Counted from the first letter of the stretch, positions 12,501 through 27,500 are shown. The stretch: DNA of 64,000 bases from Leptasterias polaris (GCA_037783415.1 JAZGTN010000098.1:1178001-1242000); one strand, 5' to 3'. The notes: generated from the sequence alone by a model not told the origin. A program made the numbers and translations.

Positions 12501-15500
12501 CTGAGCGCTATATTAAAAAGCCACTATTATTACTTACCCGAGTTCTGTGAAAAAAAAATCCTCGGGCAAATCACTCGGTGGGATTCGAACCCATTTGACC
12601 TTTACATTGCTAGAGCAGATATCTTACCACAAGACCGCCGAGCAAGCCCGATGGCTAGAGGCAGTTCGAATCCATAGCAGCGGCTACCGCTGAATTTTGC
12701 ATCAGGGATGTCAGTTGAAGCCTTGGGTGTCACTGGGAAGCATTCACATTAGAAAATGCATTTCAAGCTGAAGTATTTTCAAATAATGATTTGTCCACTT
12801 CTAAGACTTACATATTCCACCAAAATGATCTAACCTTTAAAAATTTAAAAATGTGTTACAGTTAAAGGGAGGGTATACCTTTGGTAATTACTCTAAAATT
12901 TAATGGCCATAACACTTGGAACTGCAGCTGTTGATAACGTTTAACATGTTGAGAAATGATTCCCTTCTACATGTTCTAAGGAATGTGATTTTAGAGGGAG
13001 GGATTTCTTCATGAAACTGCTCCAGATATTTGCCGATAAATCAAAAACGCTACCACCTTTTTAAAATTAAATTTTCACATGTTAGTTTTGTAGTATTTGA
13101 CTACATTTATACAGGATTAAAACAATCAAACGGTGAAAAACAAAAAGAAAAAAGTATAGTTTGCCTTTAAGGGATGCTTTTTATTGTCAGATTAGAATTG
13201 ATCCCTCAGGTATAGGGACTGAATACCAACTTCATCATGGATTGGTTTCCTAAAATAAAATAAGCAACTCTACTTTCTTTGACACAAACATGTTTTCCTG
13301 ACTTGCCTTTTAAAATGATTTGAAACTAGTTGTTGAATTGTAAATGACATTCACTCTACATGGACCCATGGGAAATGTGGTGATTGCCTTCTAAGATTAT
13401 CGGAACTATTTGTCAATCTCCTCCAACCGTTGGAATTGCCTGGCAATGGCATAGATGGGTAACAACCTGGAACACTCCACTTCTAAATCTGCTTTTTAGT
13501 ATTCATCTCTGTTCCGATAGCCACAAGCCAATCATGTGAGGACATGTAGGCAAAAACAGGCAAACAGAAAAGTGAAGCAGAATCCAGTTAAACGATCATG
13601 TCAGACGTTTTGCTACCAATGGGTTCTGTGATTGGTCCATACATCATTAGGTTGTTGTTTGTACCGCAAGCCTCGCCTGATTATACTCCCACCATGCAAA
13701 GTTTCAGATCCTACTTAGGTTTTTGTTGCTGTTATTACATACTTAGCTCCTGTCAGGTCTTGAAGTAGGACCTTTTGGTGATGTAACACAGATCCACCTG
13801 ATAGTGCTACTCAGACCCTCTCTACAGAATCCCTTCTCTGGAAAGTTACATCAAATGCACAGTATCAATCAGCATTCAGCACAAGTCAATCTGATTGCAG
13901 AGGAAAAAACCTCATCCCAAGGGTTTCTTGCCATTCAAGATGAATTGATGAGTCTGAACAGGAGCGAGGACATTGAATGAACATTTCTTACATGGCAATC
14001 AACAATCAGTGATGGCAAAACAAGATATCACCTTTCAAGAGTTATCCCATCTACCATCTACAGATGAATGCTTCTTTTTGACAACAGATTTTTGAAATTA
14101 CAAATTGCAATGTACAGAAATGATAGAATATTTTATGTACATGCACAATTCCTGTCCATCATGAGGTCACCATGTACATGTACATCTGTCGTTATTATTC
14201 TCTTCACAGCATTCAAATAAAATACAAAATACATACACAAAATAAACACTTCAAATTATGTGTTGCAAAAGTGTTGCAAGTCATAAAAAGGATGTGAGTT
14301 GATTTTATTTTAATTTTATTTCATACAACATCCAACAGCGCAAGCGCCAGTTAAAGGATAAATAAAAGAATTTTTTTAAATTAAAAATAAACACAAAGAT
14401 GAAAACACACACACAATGGTGCAAGACAAAAAGACAAATTAAAACAGGACATGCTATTGCTATATTGGATTGAAATTGTATAACATTGTTTCTTGTTTTT
14501 GATATACAAGGTTGTACAGCATGATCCCTGCCGTGGTGGCGCTGGTCACTGGAATAGTCTCTTCAGATTCAAGCATCTTGCAACTGGACAATACCTGGCC
14601 GCAGAGGTAAACTCACCACTTATTGTTCAAACTTATTTTTCACTTATTGTTGAATTTATTGTTCAAAGCAAATATTTGATTTTTAATTCCAATTTGGAAA
14701 AGTGTCAAAAACAATTAATGTTTACAGAAGTTATTCTGCAGGTTACAGGTTGAATGGGTTGTGACTGGCACCCCTAAACAAATATATTTATAAAATAAGG
14801 AGACATTAGGGCTAGATGGCTCAGTTGGTAGAAGTGCTGACACATTAATCTGGAGGTCGCAGGCTCAATTTCTGCTCTTGTAAATCTTTCTTTGTTCAAC
14901 TCAAAGTTTAGAGAAGTTAAAAAGCTTTTGTAGTACATGTACTACCCTAATAGCTGCAACGCTTAGATGGGAAATAGCTGTAACTATTCCCCCAAATTTG
15001 TGTAGCAGTTCAAAATGGCAGAAAGCAAATATCATGGACTCAAAATGTCTTGTTATGTACCGGTAAGTGTCTCTTATGGGAGAGAGTAAATAATGCCGAC
15101 ATGTATACATTAAGGCCGTATCCAGATTGGCTGCTTTGGCCACAACTATTGCGAAGGGTTTTGCAAAGGACATCCTATACTTCAATAAGGGAATCAATGT
15201 GTGGTGAAGAGGTTTTAAACTAGTGGTTTAAACCCGCCGAGGCCTGGTTTTTGATAATTTTACCGAGACGAAGTTGAGGTAAAATTATCAAGAACCAGGC
15301 CTCGGCGGGTTTAAACCACTAGTTTAAAACCGATTCAACACACTCTGATTCCCATTCATAAATATCTTCCCCTTGAAAAAATAGACAAAAACCTGTAAAA
15401 ATTTGAGAACAACTCAAACAGTTTTGCCCCTTCGGTCGTCTGCAGCTCACTTCGATTCTGCGTTAAATTTCTAGACCCATTGCACAACGCATAACGCACG

Positions 15501-18500
15501 TTCGAATAAGATGCGCGCCCTTCCAGTTTGGGAGTCAACTCTATATTTCTTGTGTACAGTTTGACTCCCAAAATGGAAGGGCGCGCATCATGTCCGAACG
15601 TGCGTTCCGCGTTGTGCAAACTGTGTTTAAACACTTCTAGCCGTGTTTATATCACACGTTTAAACATGGCCACGTGATGTCCTCTCGACCAATCAGAATG
15701 AATAAACTGTCCCAGGTATTTATGAATATGATATAAAGAGTGGTTTTATCTAACTCTCCTGCATTCACTACATTGATTCTTTCCATGTCTTAGGCTGACA
15801 ATGATTCAGCTAAAGACACCACACGAGAAAAGCTTCGTGGTCCCCATGGTGGTACCGTATACCAAGTGGTCCCCATTAACCACGGCAATGATATCGCTTC
15901 CATATTTGAGCTTGATCCAACGACTCTGCAGGGAGGTGACTCAATGGTGCCAAGGTGTGTATCAAGATAAGCTCTAATCTTAAGCTGTCATGTATTTCTC
16001 TGAAATGAAGTGTGGTTTTCATGTGGTTTCCTGACAACATTAATGTCATCTGTCTGGCAAAAGTAATTGGAAGAAGTATGAACAATCAGTGTTTTACATT
16101 AAGGGTGGGAAGTGCTAGGACAGTTTTTTACTTATTATTTTAGCTCATTTCATTATCACCAACCGTTAAGGGGGAACAAATTAAAAATGATGTACTGTAG
16201 ATATAAACATTAACAATTGACAAAAAGATTATAAACATTATTTCTTATTACAAAAAACTTGTGCACGAAAAACAGTTTGACAAGTTTGGACTTGTCCTGA
16301 GGTGTTTTAACTAGCATTTAGCTGGCGGACCACTGTTAAGGGAGAATCTTGTATACCTTTTCCCCTTCCTTGCATTATTCTCTTGATGGGTCTACTGAGT
16401 AAACTTTAATACGTTTATGTAGTAATTATTTGTCATGAATCTTGAAACTATTCTTTTTGTACAGGAGTTCTTATGTTCGCCTGCGTCACCTTTGTACCAA
16501 TACTTGGGTGCATAGTACATCCATTCCTCTGGATAAGGGAGAGGATAAACCTGTCATGCTTAAGGTAACTATGTTCTGCCCTGGGCATGCTGGGATCAAT
16601 TGCGTGTGACAGACAAAAGTATGGCGTGTCGTGGACGAGCAGTCTAGTTCACCAGACCCAAGCTCTGCAGGGTGTGGGTTTGAATCCCAGTTGTGACACT
16701 TGTGCCCTTGAGCAAGGCACTTAACCATAATTGCTTCGTAAAAAGTTGGGAAGGTAGTGCATTCTGCTCTTCCTGCCAGGCTCCTAGTGGATGATACCCA
16801 TGCCTACATCTTTATGGACTGTGAAGGGGGTAACCCTGTTTCAGCCCCAGGAGTAGGAGGCAATGTGCCCCTGGTGGATTTGGGTCAATAGCCCAATAGT
16901 CTTGGATAGTAGTAAAAAATAGTAATAGTAATAGTAAACATAAAGCGCTATTTTATATAGATGACAAGCACCAAACTTCATCAGATAGAACATTCCAGAA
17001 AAAGGATGATCTAACGTCAATAAGCAAGAATACTAGAAACTTGAAAATAAGTTGTGTCCTTTAAGTGCTTCCCAAATAATTGAATATAGCCAACAGTCTG
17101 ACTTGAGATTGCAGTTCATTCCAAAGTCTGGGAGCTGCATTAGTGAATACTGTTCCATGTTCAGCAAAAACGGTGCAATCGGAGCCTGAGCATGTGCCAG
17201 GTCTTCCAGGTTTGTTTTGATGTACATGTATGCTTTCACTAAGGTCGCTCGGACCTACTCCTCGAATACACAAGAAACCATTCAAGTTCATTTAGAAGTG
17301 TATTTGTTGTCCGACTGGACTGGAAGCCAGTGAAGAGTGCGGAGTACCATTTACTTCCACCCAGCTTTTCAAAGGCATACAATCCTTTTTGTACTTCAAG
17401 CCTTTTTTTTTACATATAGCAGACCCATTACAGGAAAGCTCCATTCAAGAATTTCCGAGTTTGGCCACAAAAACTTTGAAACTATACATCCTTTTGAGTG
17501 AGTGAGCGTCCCTTGTGGTTTATTATTTGATAATGTCATAACTTAATGTCAATAAACTTAAAGGATGAGCAGTTAATCCTCCTGGGGCAGTCAACTGCAC
17601 AACTGGCTTGTTCAAGATCCAATTAAAGTCCACTGTTTGGAAAAGGAATTACATGGAGATCACAGTCATGAGTTGGTAAAGAAGAAAATGTTGTATTAAT
17701 CTGGCCTCTTTGAATTGAGCTTTCCCGTAATGAAATGTAATAGACTATGCAAGTCTGCGCATCTCCAAATATTTGGGGGAACATCGAGTCCCCAATTATA
17801 TTGCTTTAATGTGTGATAGAATCAAAATGGCAAACCTTTGATCACCCACAAGATTTACACAGTCTTTTAAAGGGGGTGTAGTGTCACCCAGTGATTCTAC
17901 TAATGTTCTCATGATGTACATGTTCTTTTGCGCACTCTTGTCAATTATACAATTACACCATACATGTACATTACACATCATGGGTCTTAAAGGCGAAGTA
18001 TACCTTTGGTATTTGTAATCATTCGATTGTTTTAATCCTATATAAATATAGTATACAAAATTACAATAAAAATAACCGGTACAAATTTCATTTCAAAAGT
18101 CATAGCCTTTTTGAGATTTCGCCGAACATCTGGAGAGGTTATGTCCGTGCGGGAAGAATAATCCATAATTGGAACCCCTAATCTGAGAAACGTCTCATGC
18201 AGAAAGGTTTCTCAGATTGAAATGTTTTTGAATACCTCACTCTAAAACCACATTCCTTAGAAAAGAATCGTTTCTCAAAATGTTATACATTATCAACAGC
18301 TGCAGTGCTTCTTACCAAGTAAGTTTTCACGGTGATTAATTTTTGGAGTAATTACCACAGGTATACCCTCCCTTGAATGTACATGTACCTTCTATTATTG
18401 TTGATTGCTAGGCCATACCGTATATTATTTATTTTAGCACCCTAGAGCTTCTTGTCATAAATTGTTGGCCTTTTACAAATTGTGTATTTTTCTAAATTCT

Positions 18501-21500
18501 GGTGTGGTTGTCTTTCAGGTTGGTACAGCACAGATTCGTGAAGATCGTGAGGCTTTTGCAATTATCCCTGTACCTCCTGCTGAAGTCAGGGATTTAGACT
18601 TTGCTAATGATGCAAACAAGGTGCTGTCAGCAATTGCTTCCAAGCTAGAGAAGAGCTCTATTACACAGAATGAAAGAAGGTTAGTCAGACTCCTTGGAGG
18701 GCTTAAAAAACAGAGACTCTTGATGAACAGAAGAACAACCTGGGCCCAATCTCATAGCGCTGCTTAACGGTAAGCAAGTTTTCTTGCTAACTGTGTAGCA
18801 GACAAATTTGCTGAAGCGTAGGTTAGCAAGAAAGATAGGGTCCACCATGGATTTGCATTGTTACGCGGTTCATTTTCATACAGTAAGCGCAGGAAGGTTA
18901 GCATGCCATTTCGTGTGCTTATGGTTCGCAGGGAAATGAAATGGAAGTCGCACTGTAAGCACAAAATTGGCTGTTAAGCAGCTCTGTGAAATTGAGCTCA
19001 GATGCTGAGAATTTGTTCATGAACAAAGGACAAAATCCAGAGCTCACAGGTTCAAGTCCCACTCTAGTAGTTAAAAAAAAAAAAAATCATCAAAAATTGT
19101 TTAAAATTTACCCAATTCACTTGTGGTTTATTACTTGACATTAGTTGTTTTACATCTGTTAATTTATAATGCACTGTGCATGTTAATCGTATCCTGGGAG
19201 CTGCCGACTGCAGAAAGTTTCCTTGAAAGTGAATCAATCTGTCCACATTCTGATCAACAAATTTGAAAATCTTCCTGATTTTGAAATTCCCCATTATGTT
19301 AAATGTAATTCTAAATATCTCCCCAATGTTGCACAAACTTCCTTTATTGCAAGCTGCAAATCATGGCAGCTGTGAAGCCTTCTAAAGTCACATAGCTCAG
19401 AAAGCTTCTAGTGTACATCAACAAAATCCTCAGAAAATTCTTCTGTAGAATGCACTTTCCAAAGACTATGCAAAATGCAGACATTACATCTTATATGTAT
19501 CCCAGAAAAGAATGTAAGTCAAAATGTAGTTTTTAAAACGGGATTTCTTGAACACTTTTGTCTGACCTAGTCTTGACCTCATTTGACCTGACCGTCTTAT
19601 AAATTTGATGCCAATATTTGATGTAATTATTAACCGCAAACCAAATATACAATTACTTTCTGGTTGAGATTGATGTGCCAATAGCTGGCATCGTGTTCTT
19701 TCAGGCTTTTAAGTACAGTGCACTGTATTTAAGATCTGTACATTGCACTTATCCGGGGGTATTACAGCATCCTTCCAAAAGTAACCTTGCCTTCTCTACT
19801 GGACCCCTTCTTCCTCTCTGACCTTCAACTCTGGTATTTATGTTTCAATTAGTGTATCTGTATGTAAATCTTGAACTTGATTACATATGAAATATAGCCA
19901 CATTACATGTGAAACCTTTGCATTAGCAATACTCTACACCCATATAGTCGAGCACACTCTCTAGTCTCTTGATATGCCCTTCATCAATGACCTCAATTTC
20001 TGTTTTGAGGTATTAAAGTATCTTTAGAAGAACTTGTGTTACCCCTTGACATTTGAGTTCCTCAGATGCTTGTACTTTCCCTCAGAAGGTATTGACCTCA
20101 TGATAGAAGTGTTACTCAGAACAAGAAAATTATTAAGTTTCAATCTGAAAGCTCATGTATCATACCAATTCTCCAGAGAAATAGTTCCATCTGAAAGCTC
20201 AATGATTCTAAAGTTCATACCAGTACCAATCCTCCAAAGAAATATTTCCATCTGAAAGCTCACTGATTCTAAAGTTCATACCAGTACCAATCCTCCAGAG
20301 AAATATTTCCCAATCCTCCATATAAATATTTCCATCTGAAAGCTCACTGATTCTAAAGTTCGTACCAGTACCAATCCTCCAGAGAAATATTTCCATCTGA
20401 AAGCTCACTGATTCTAAAGTTCATACCAATACCAATCCTCCAGCAAAAATATTGTCATCTCAAATTCCTTCGAAGTTCAGCAAATAGCAGTTTCTAAACA
20501 CTCAAATCACTGTTTCTTATTTTGTTTGCTGCATTCGGATTATAAAGTATAAACTTTAGTTTTTTCTGACACAAGATTACACTTTCAGAGCTTGGTTTCA
20601 TGGTGTATTGTTGAAAATGAGTGGATAGAAATAAAGTTACTCTTCCAAAAACCAATGATATACCTTGAAACGATGTATTTCTCTTCACCTTCTGAATAGG
20701 TTTGTGACTCAGCTGTTGACAGACTTGGTGTATTTTGTCTCCATGTTGCCTAATAATGGAGGTGATGCATTGTGTGTAGTGGTTCAGAACCCGGACAGAG
20801 ACCGACAGAAACTGATGAGAGAACAAGACATCCTAAAGCAGGTAATAATGTCATTACTACAGTAAGCTACTTGTAACAGATATAGGGGGAAGAACTGCTG
20901 TTGCAGGTGTACATTCCATTACTTTTTTTTATCATTGTAAATTAGAATTAGAATTAGAATTGTTTATTCAGCCAATGATTAAAAACAATCACAGGAATTT
21001 GAAATATTGGTCTTACACCATCATTAAAAACTATAGTATTTTAACATACAATACGATAAAACTATAGTACAGAAGTACAGAAAGTAAAAGCCGTTTCCTC
21101 GCCTGTAATTATACCCCGGGTCACATATACACAATCAATACAAAAAAATATATATGTAAATACCTAAAACTACATTACTCTTAACATGGAAAATTCCTAT
21201 TAAAATTGGTAAACCAGACAGTTTTCAGTCCCCTGTCCTTTTTTATGACAAAGGAAACAACAGCTGCTGCAGTTGTACAGTATAATTCATGCATAATGTG
21301 TACAAAATGAAATTGTTACATTTATATTTGCTTTGTGCATGTAGGCCTACTTAACACAAACTTGTACTTTAATATTATTTCAGGGACAAAAATTACATTA
21401 TTGTTTCTTAAAAAACTATGTACTGTACCAAACCCTACAGTATGTGAACATGTACACGCTTAAAGTCATGTTTGAATTTGTGCATGGTGTGGGGGAAAAA

Positions 21501-24500
21501 AAAGGAATTATAACTAGTAAACTTGCTGGTATAACCATATTTAAATCTCTTTTGGAGCAAACACTGCTGCCAAAAGAGATTTAAAGGCACTGAACACGTT
21601 TTGTAATTGTCAAAGACCAGTATTCTCACTTGGTGTATCCCAACATATGCATAAAATAACAAACCTGTGAAAATTTGGGCTCAATTGGTCATTGAAGTTG
21701 CAAGAAAATGATGAAAGAAAAAACACCCTTGTTGTACAAATTAGTGTGCTTAATGATGAAAGAAAAAACACCCCTGTTGTACAAATTAGTGTGCTTTCAG
21801 ATAGGAATAAAAGGCTTCTGGCCAGAAGTCTTTTATTATTTTAGTGAGAAATTATCTCTTTCTCAAAAACTATGTAACTTCAGAGGGAGTCGTTTCTCAC
21901 AATGTTTTATACTATCAACAGCTCTCTGTTGCTCATTACCAAGTAAGTTTTTATGCTAATATATAATGTTTTGAGTAATTACCAAACGTGTACAGTGCCT
22001 TTAAACATGGTTGTACCCGCAAGTTTACTAGTTATAGTGACTTCTTAGATGTACATGCTTGTTAATTTCTCATTATCATCATAATTTCTGTCATCAGATC
22101 TTTAAGATTCTAAAAGCTCCCTTCACTGATAACGGAGACGGAGCTATGTTAAAGATGGAAGAGTTAGCTGATCCCAGACACGCCCCCTATCGTCACATCT
22201 GCCGTATCTCCTATCGTATCCTCAGATTGTCTCAGCAGGCTTACAGGAAGAACCAGGTTAGGATCATAATCCTCTTTATTCACCCGACTTATGCGCGGCT
22301 AGATGCAGACCCTAATTTTACATGCAGTTACACTTCCAAAATGGCAGACCACTTCCAAAATGGCAGACAGTGTAGCCACTGTGACATCATTGCAATGGGT
22401 TTCTAGCGATGGTGTTAACTGAGTGTTATTAGTGATCTTTCTCTAGTCGTCACCAAACCAAAACGATCATGGAGTGATTGTTCTGCCGCTCCTCGCTTCT
22501 GGAACAAACTTCCCAAACTCAGTGAAGACATGTGAGACTGTTGATGATTTCAAGATCAAATTGAAGTCACACCTAATAACACGCCATATTGAATGACTTT
22601 TTCTTCTTGTGAGTGCCTTGAGCACCCTTTGGGTGGATATGTTTTGCGTATTATAAATATCTTTATTATTATTATTAATTTTACCTAAGCTCTAATACAA
22701 TGAACCATTAGTGAGTTAGATTAGAATGATACATATATCTGGCTCAATGCCTTGCTTGGTCACAAGTGAATGCTTAGTCTGAATTCCTTCTAATTAAAGG
22801 CAAGACACATTTGGTAGTTATCAAAGATAAGTATCCTCACTTAGTGTATCCCAATATATGCACAAAATAACAAGTCTGTGTAATTTGGCGCTCAATTGGC
22901 CATCAAAGTTGCAAGAAAATAGTGAAAGAAAAATCACCTTTGTTGCATATATTTGTGTGCTTTCAGATGCCTGAGCAAGGCTTCATGCCTGAAGCCTTGC
23001 TCAGATTCAAATTTATGGGGTGACATTACCCTGCCTTGAATACTCTCTAACTCTCATCCTTGAACTCAAAGCTGAAAGCGTTTTGTCTTTACAGGAATAC
23101 ATTGCTAAGCAGTTTGGCTTCATGCAGAAGCAGATTGGTTATGACGTTCTTGCTGAAGACACCATAACTGCTCTGCTACACAACAATCGTAAACTCCTTG
23201 AGAAGCACATCACAGCCACTGAGATTGAGACATTCGTCAATCTAGTACGCAAGAATGGAGAGTGCAGGTTAGTTTTAGTTTGTGTTTGGCCTTTCTCAGT
23301 CCATAAAACAACAATTTGATTCTGGGTCAGGTATGTGGGTCTGACAGGAGAGGAATTGGTCATCCCAAAATTGATTAGCTTTTTCTTGAGTTATTGTTAT
23401 TTTATATATTTGGTAATGAAATCAAGGATACCTCATAAGTCAGGCATGCAACTCTTACGCGGATTTCCGCGTTTTATAAAATAGAAATCCGCCGTTACGA
23501 AAAAATAAAATAAAATAAAACATGAAAAATAAAACACGCTTAAAGAAACAAAGGTTCAGGATTTTTAAAGTCTGGCTCCGCGGAAGTTTACACATACAAA
23601 AGCATTACACAGTCCAGACACAGACACAAGTCTCGTACAGCATACCTTCTACACTATTTTTTGCACAGTCTGGCTCCGTAGTGTTTTCATTGCTTTTTGT
23701 ATAAGGGGATGCGGCGGGAACCAGACGCTGTAAGAGTGCAAGTGAACCACGCGATCGATAGGTGTTTGCTCGAAAAATATCAATGGCGTCTAGGAAAGAC
23801 ATCGTTGATCGGTAATTGTCCTCGTTTTTTTCGGCCGAAGAGTTGCATGCCTGATAAGTGAACCGGTCACTGTAGCTGGTAAGCCTTATAGGGAACCCAA
23901 ATACTAGGGTACTTGCTGTGTGAACCAGAAACACTAGCGTTAACCCCTACTCTTCCAATATATGTGTTCTGGGGTCTTTTACGAGCTCTACCAATCATAG
24001 TTCACTGGACCTATGGCTTAATGTTCCATCGGAAGGATAAATCAAGTATTGTAAAGTATCTTGCTCAAGGACACAAGTGTAACGACCGGGACTCCCAAAC
24101 CCACACTCTGCTGATCAGAAGCCCACACTCTGCTGAACGGAAACACTACAGCTTGAGTCCGACATACTCTTCCACTCGGCCTCGACACAGAGTTTGGGTA
24201 GAGTAAGAAGTTCAGACCTGCCCGAGACCAATACAACCGTTGTACCCTCAATTCAATGCAACCTTAGTGATATCCAAATTCTTGCTTGACGTTTTGTTCT
24301 GTTTACTTTGTTTCCTCAGATTCTTGGAGTACCTTTCAGATCTGTGTGTATCTAATAACCAGGCTATTCCTGTCACTCAAGAACTCATCTGTAAATCAGT
24401 GCTCAATGACAGAAACTCAGATATACTCATCGAAACAAAGTAAGCTATGTATGAATAGGGTTTCTGTTCATCCAGTAGGCCTGACATCAAGTATTAAGAT

Positions 24501-27500
24501 TGTGTCTGCTAAAGAAAGAGATGAAATAATCAAAGCAAACTTCAAATTGTAAACCCTCTTGCTGTTTGACCATTAAATATCAACCACTCTTGTTTTGAAC
24601 ATTAGATGCACTTTGCCAGCGACAGCTCTGTACACAAACTGGGAAGTTGATCGTTTGGTCAACTTACTGGTAAATGCTATGGAAAGAGAGTTATACAATT
24701 CATTGTACTACTTAAGTTGAAACAATCCCCTTCTTCTGTTGCTTCCTAATACTCAACCTCTAGCTGGAGCAGATTGCTTCAAATTTAGACAAGTCAAATA
24801 TTTTATTTGAGACATTGTTATGGAGAGCGTGTTAGGTGGGAAATGTTTGCAGTACTTTTGAAAAGAAGAAACAACCAAAATATATTGCTTTTAAAAAAAT
24901 GTTGAGCTACTCTCTGTTGTTTCATAAGAAACACCTTCAATCATAAAGTTCTTACTTCCCGTCCAGGTTGGTTAGAACCCAGATGGAAGTTGAGATGGAG
25001 GTTGAAGCAGATGATGGCAGCACAGAGCCAGTCTATACCATAGAAGAGGAGGAGGAGGTTGTCTTGTTCTGGAAGAATAACAGCAAGTCTAAGAGTATCC
25101 GAGAGTTAGCCATGGGAGCTGCTGAAAATGTGAAGGAGGATTCTAACATCTTGAAATATTACAGGTCAGGAATTTAAACCATGGTGTTGCCACACATGAC
25201 TAAGATAATATAGACCGTTATAGTCCATGGTAGGAAAAGCCATCCGCAAGCTTCTCAAAATTCTTGTTGATATTTAAATCTTTTATAAAAGTTATTGTAA
25301 TTTTCAGTGGAACAAAGAAAAACTGTCTGAAGCGGGACTTGTTAATATCCTGCTCACATTATTTTTCTGCTCAAACCAAAATTAGTTACAAAATATACCC
25401 AGTCAATTTCCCTTTTTATTACTTTAAAAACAATTACTTTATTATTTGTTACAGATATCAGTTAGATCTATTCTCCCAGATGTGCTTGGATCGTCAGTAC
25501 CTAGCTATTAATCAGATTGGTCCACAATTAGACATAGACCTGATCCTACGCTGTATGTCTGATGAGACATTACCCTATGACCTCCGAGCTTCATTTACAA
25601 GACTCATGCTTCATATGCATGTTGATAGGGACCCACAAGAACAGGTTACACCCGTCAAATATGCAAGACTGTGGTCTGAGATCCCTACACAGATTACTAT
25701 AGATGAGTAAGTGAATCTTTGGCTGTGACCTTTCAGAGATAGAATTCATGAATATTCATTTCAAGCAAGACTGTGGTCTGAGATCCTAAACATGTTACTA
25801 TAGATGAGTAAGTGAATCTGGGACAGTGACCTTTCAGAGAAAGAAATCATGAATATTCATTTCAAGCAATACTGTGGTCTGAGATCCTAAACATGTTACT
25901 ATAGATGAGTAAGTGAATCTTTGGCTGTGACCTTTCAGAGATAGAATTCATGAATATTCATTTCAAGCAAGACTGGTCTGAGATCCTAAACATGTTACTA
26001 TAGATGAGTAAGTGAATCTTTGGCTGTGACCTTTCAGAGATAGAATTCATGAATATTCATTTCAAGTTGTTCTGATGTAGATACCTAATGTAATTGATAA
26101 CATTGATTTCGATCTTACACAGTTATGATAGTGCCAACAACATCAGTCACACTGGTAAGGAGGATACACAGCATAAATTTGCTCAAACTATCAAGTTTGT
26201 TGAAGACTATCTGTGCAATGTTGTGTCTGCTTCCTGGTCTTTCACCGATAAAGAGCAGAATAAACTCACCTTTGAGGTAGGTTGGTTAATCTGGATACAG
26301 TGTTATAGAGCTGTAGAGCAGGAAATGTGGAATTTAGCTGCTAAGCAAATACTAGCAGGGCACCAGTACAAACAAATATGAGCCTGCATTACCGTTAAGT
26401 TGCATTTCGGCTGGTAACCTAATTCTGCTAAGTGAGACATGTCTGTGCTTAGCAATTTGTGTGTGCTTTTGGTGATTAGATCACATTTGTAACGAAACAC
26501 TGATGGAGCCAAAGTTCATGGCAGTGCTGACTGCAGAACTCTGCGCTTAGAAGTACAGGGCACAGCAAGTGTAGAGTAGACCATTCCCACAAAATATGTA
26601 AATTGTACATCGAGCCGGTGCGCACTAACACTTTGGTAGGCAATATGATGGAACATCACGCCTTTTTGTATGGGGCTGATGGTGACATGACGCAGACGCG
26701 TTTGTGCGTCTGCTTAGTGCACATCTCTATGGCGTTTGCCAACCAATAGTGTCTGTACGCATGCGTGAATGTAATGAGCATAGTTAATGGGAAGGGTCTA
26801 TTCTGCTGGGGTAAGCAGAGCAATGAAGTTGAACCCAACCTTAGTATGTCCCAATGGATTCATTAATTGAATGTCTGGGTGAAGCAGTGAAGTAGCTCAG
26901 ATTCTGTACACAATGAACTGTGCTTGACTACATAGAGTCGTCAGCTTGTTTTGTGTCCCACATGAACATTTAAAATTAACTCACAATTAACAGTTATTTT
27001 TGTCAGAATTATTACTGAAAAATAAAGTTACAAATTGTTTTTGTTTTTGTTCAATACTTGACCAGGCTAGTTCATTAAAAGTCACTGTTATATTATTCAT
27101 TGTTGATGGATTGTGAATGCTTTTTTTCAATGGCCTTTAATCGTTAAGTAAGTGCAAATTACACAAAGTACACACATTCTCAAATATGCCTCCCTGTGGA
27201 GACATCTTTTGTTCTTTCCTTTGTCCCTGTACTTAACATCTTCCAATTGACTTTGTACACACAAATTTCTTGTGGATCACCCCAGTCTTTAGAACTCCCC
27301 CCATGGATACCTTTTTGTTTTCTTATTTCTGTTTTGTCCTTGGTCTCCATAAGGTACTGAATATGAGCACAAAACACACCACAATTTACGATCGCCTTTG
27401 CTTATTTTGATCTCTGCATATGAAATTCACTGTGCAAGTCTCACGCATATTCAAACATTTGGACCCGTTGAATTTTGTAAGTGTTTTTCCTTCATGCGTT

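Larger units (their letters stand above)
4524..14510. other. 10 kb intron between exons 2 and 3
   Basis: No further exon found. Content: LINE tail (4640-5110), G-run near 5580, two 'GGGCCCAATTTCATAGAGC' elements (6166-6437, 8631-8834), part of a TTAA-type element (10300-10400), antisense SINE (10940-11230), sense SINE (12173-12535), antisense tRNA-like SINE (12545-12660), TTAA-type element (12862-13170), AT-rich LINE-like tail (14300-14440). The rest shows nothing I recognise. Confidence 0.7.

Noticed and set aside
24606..24670. Possible extra ITPR exon after acattag (ATGCACTTTGCC...)
   Set aside because: Exon 10 and exon 11 join in phase with a split Lys codon and the segment resembles no ITPR part; no suitable donor.
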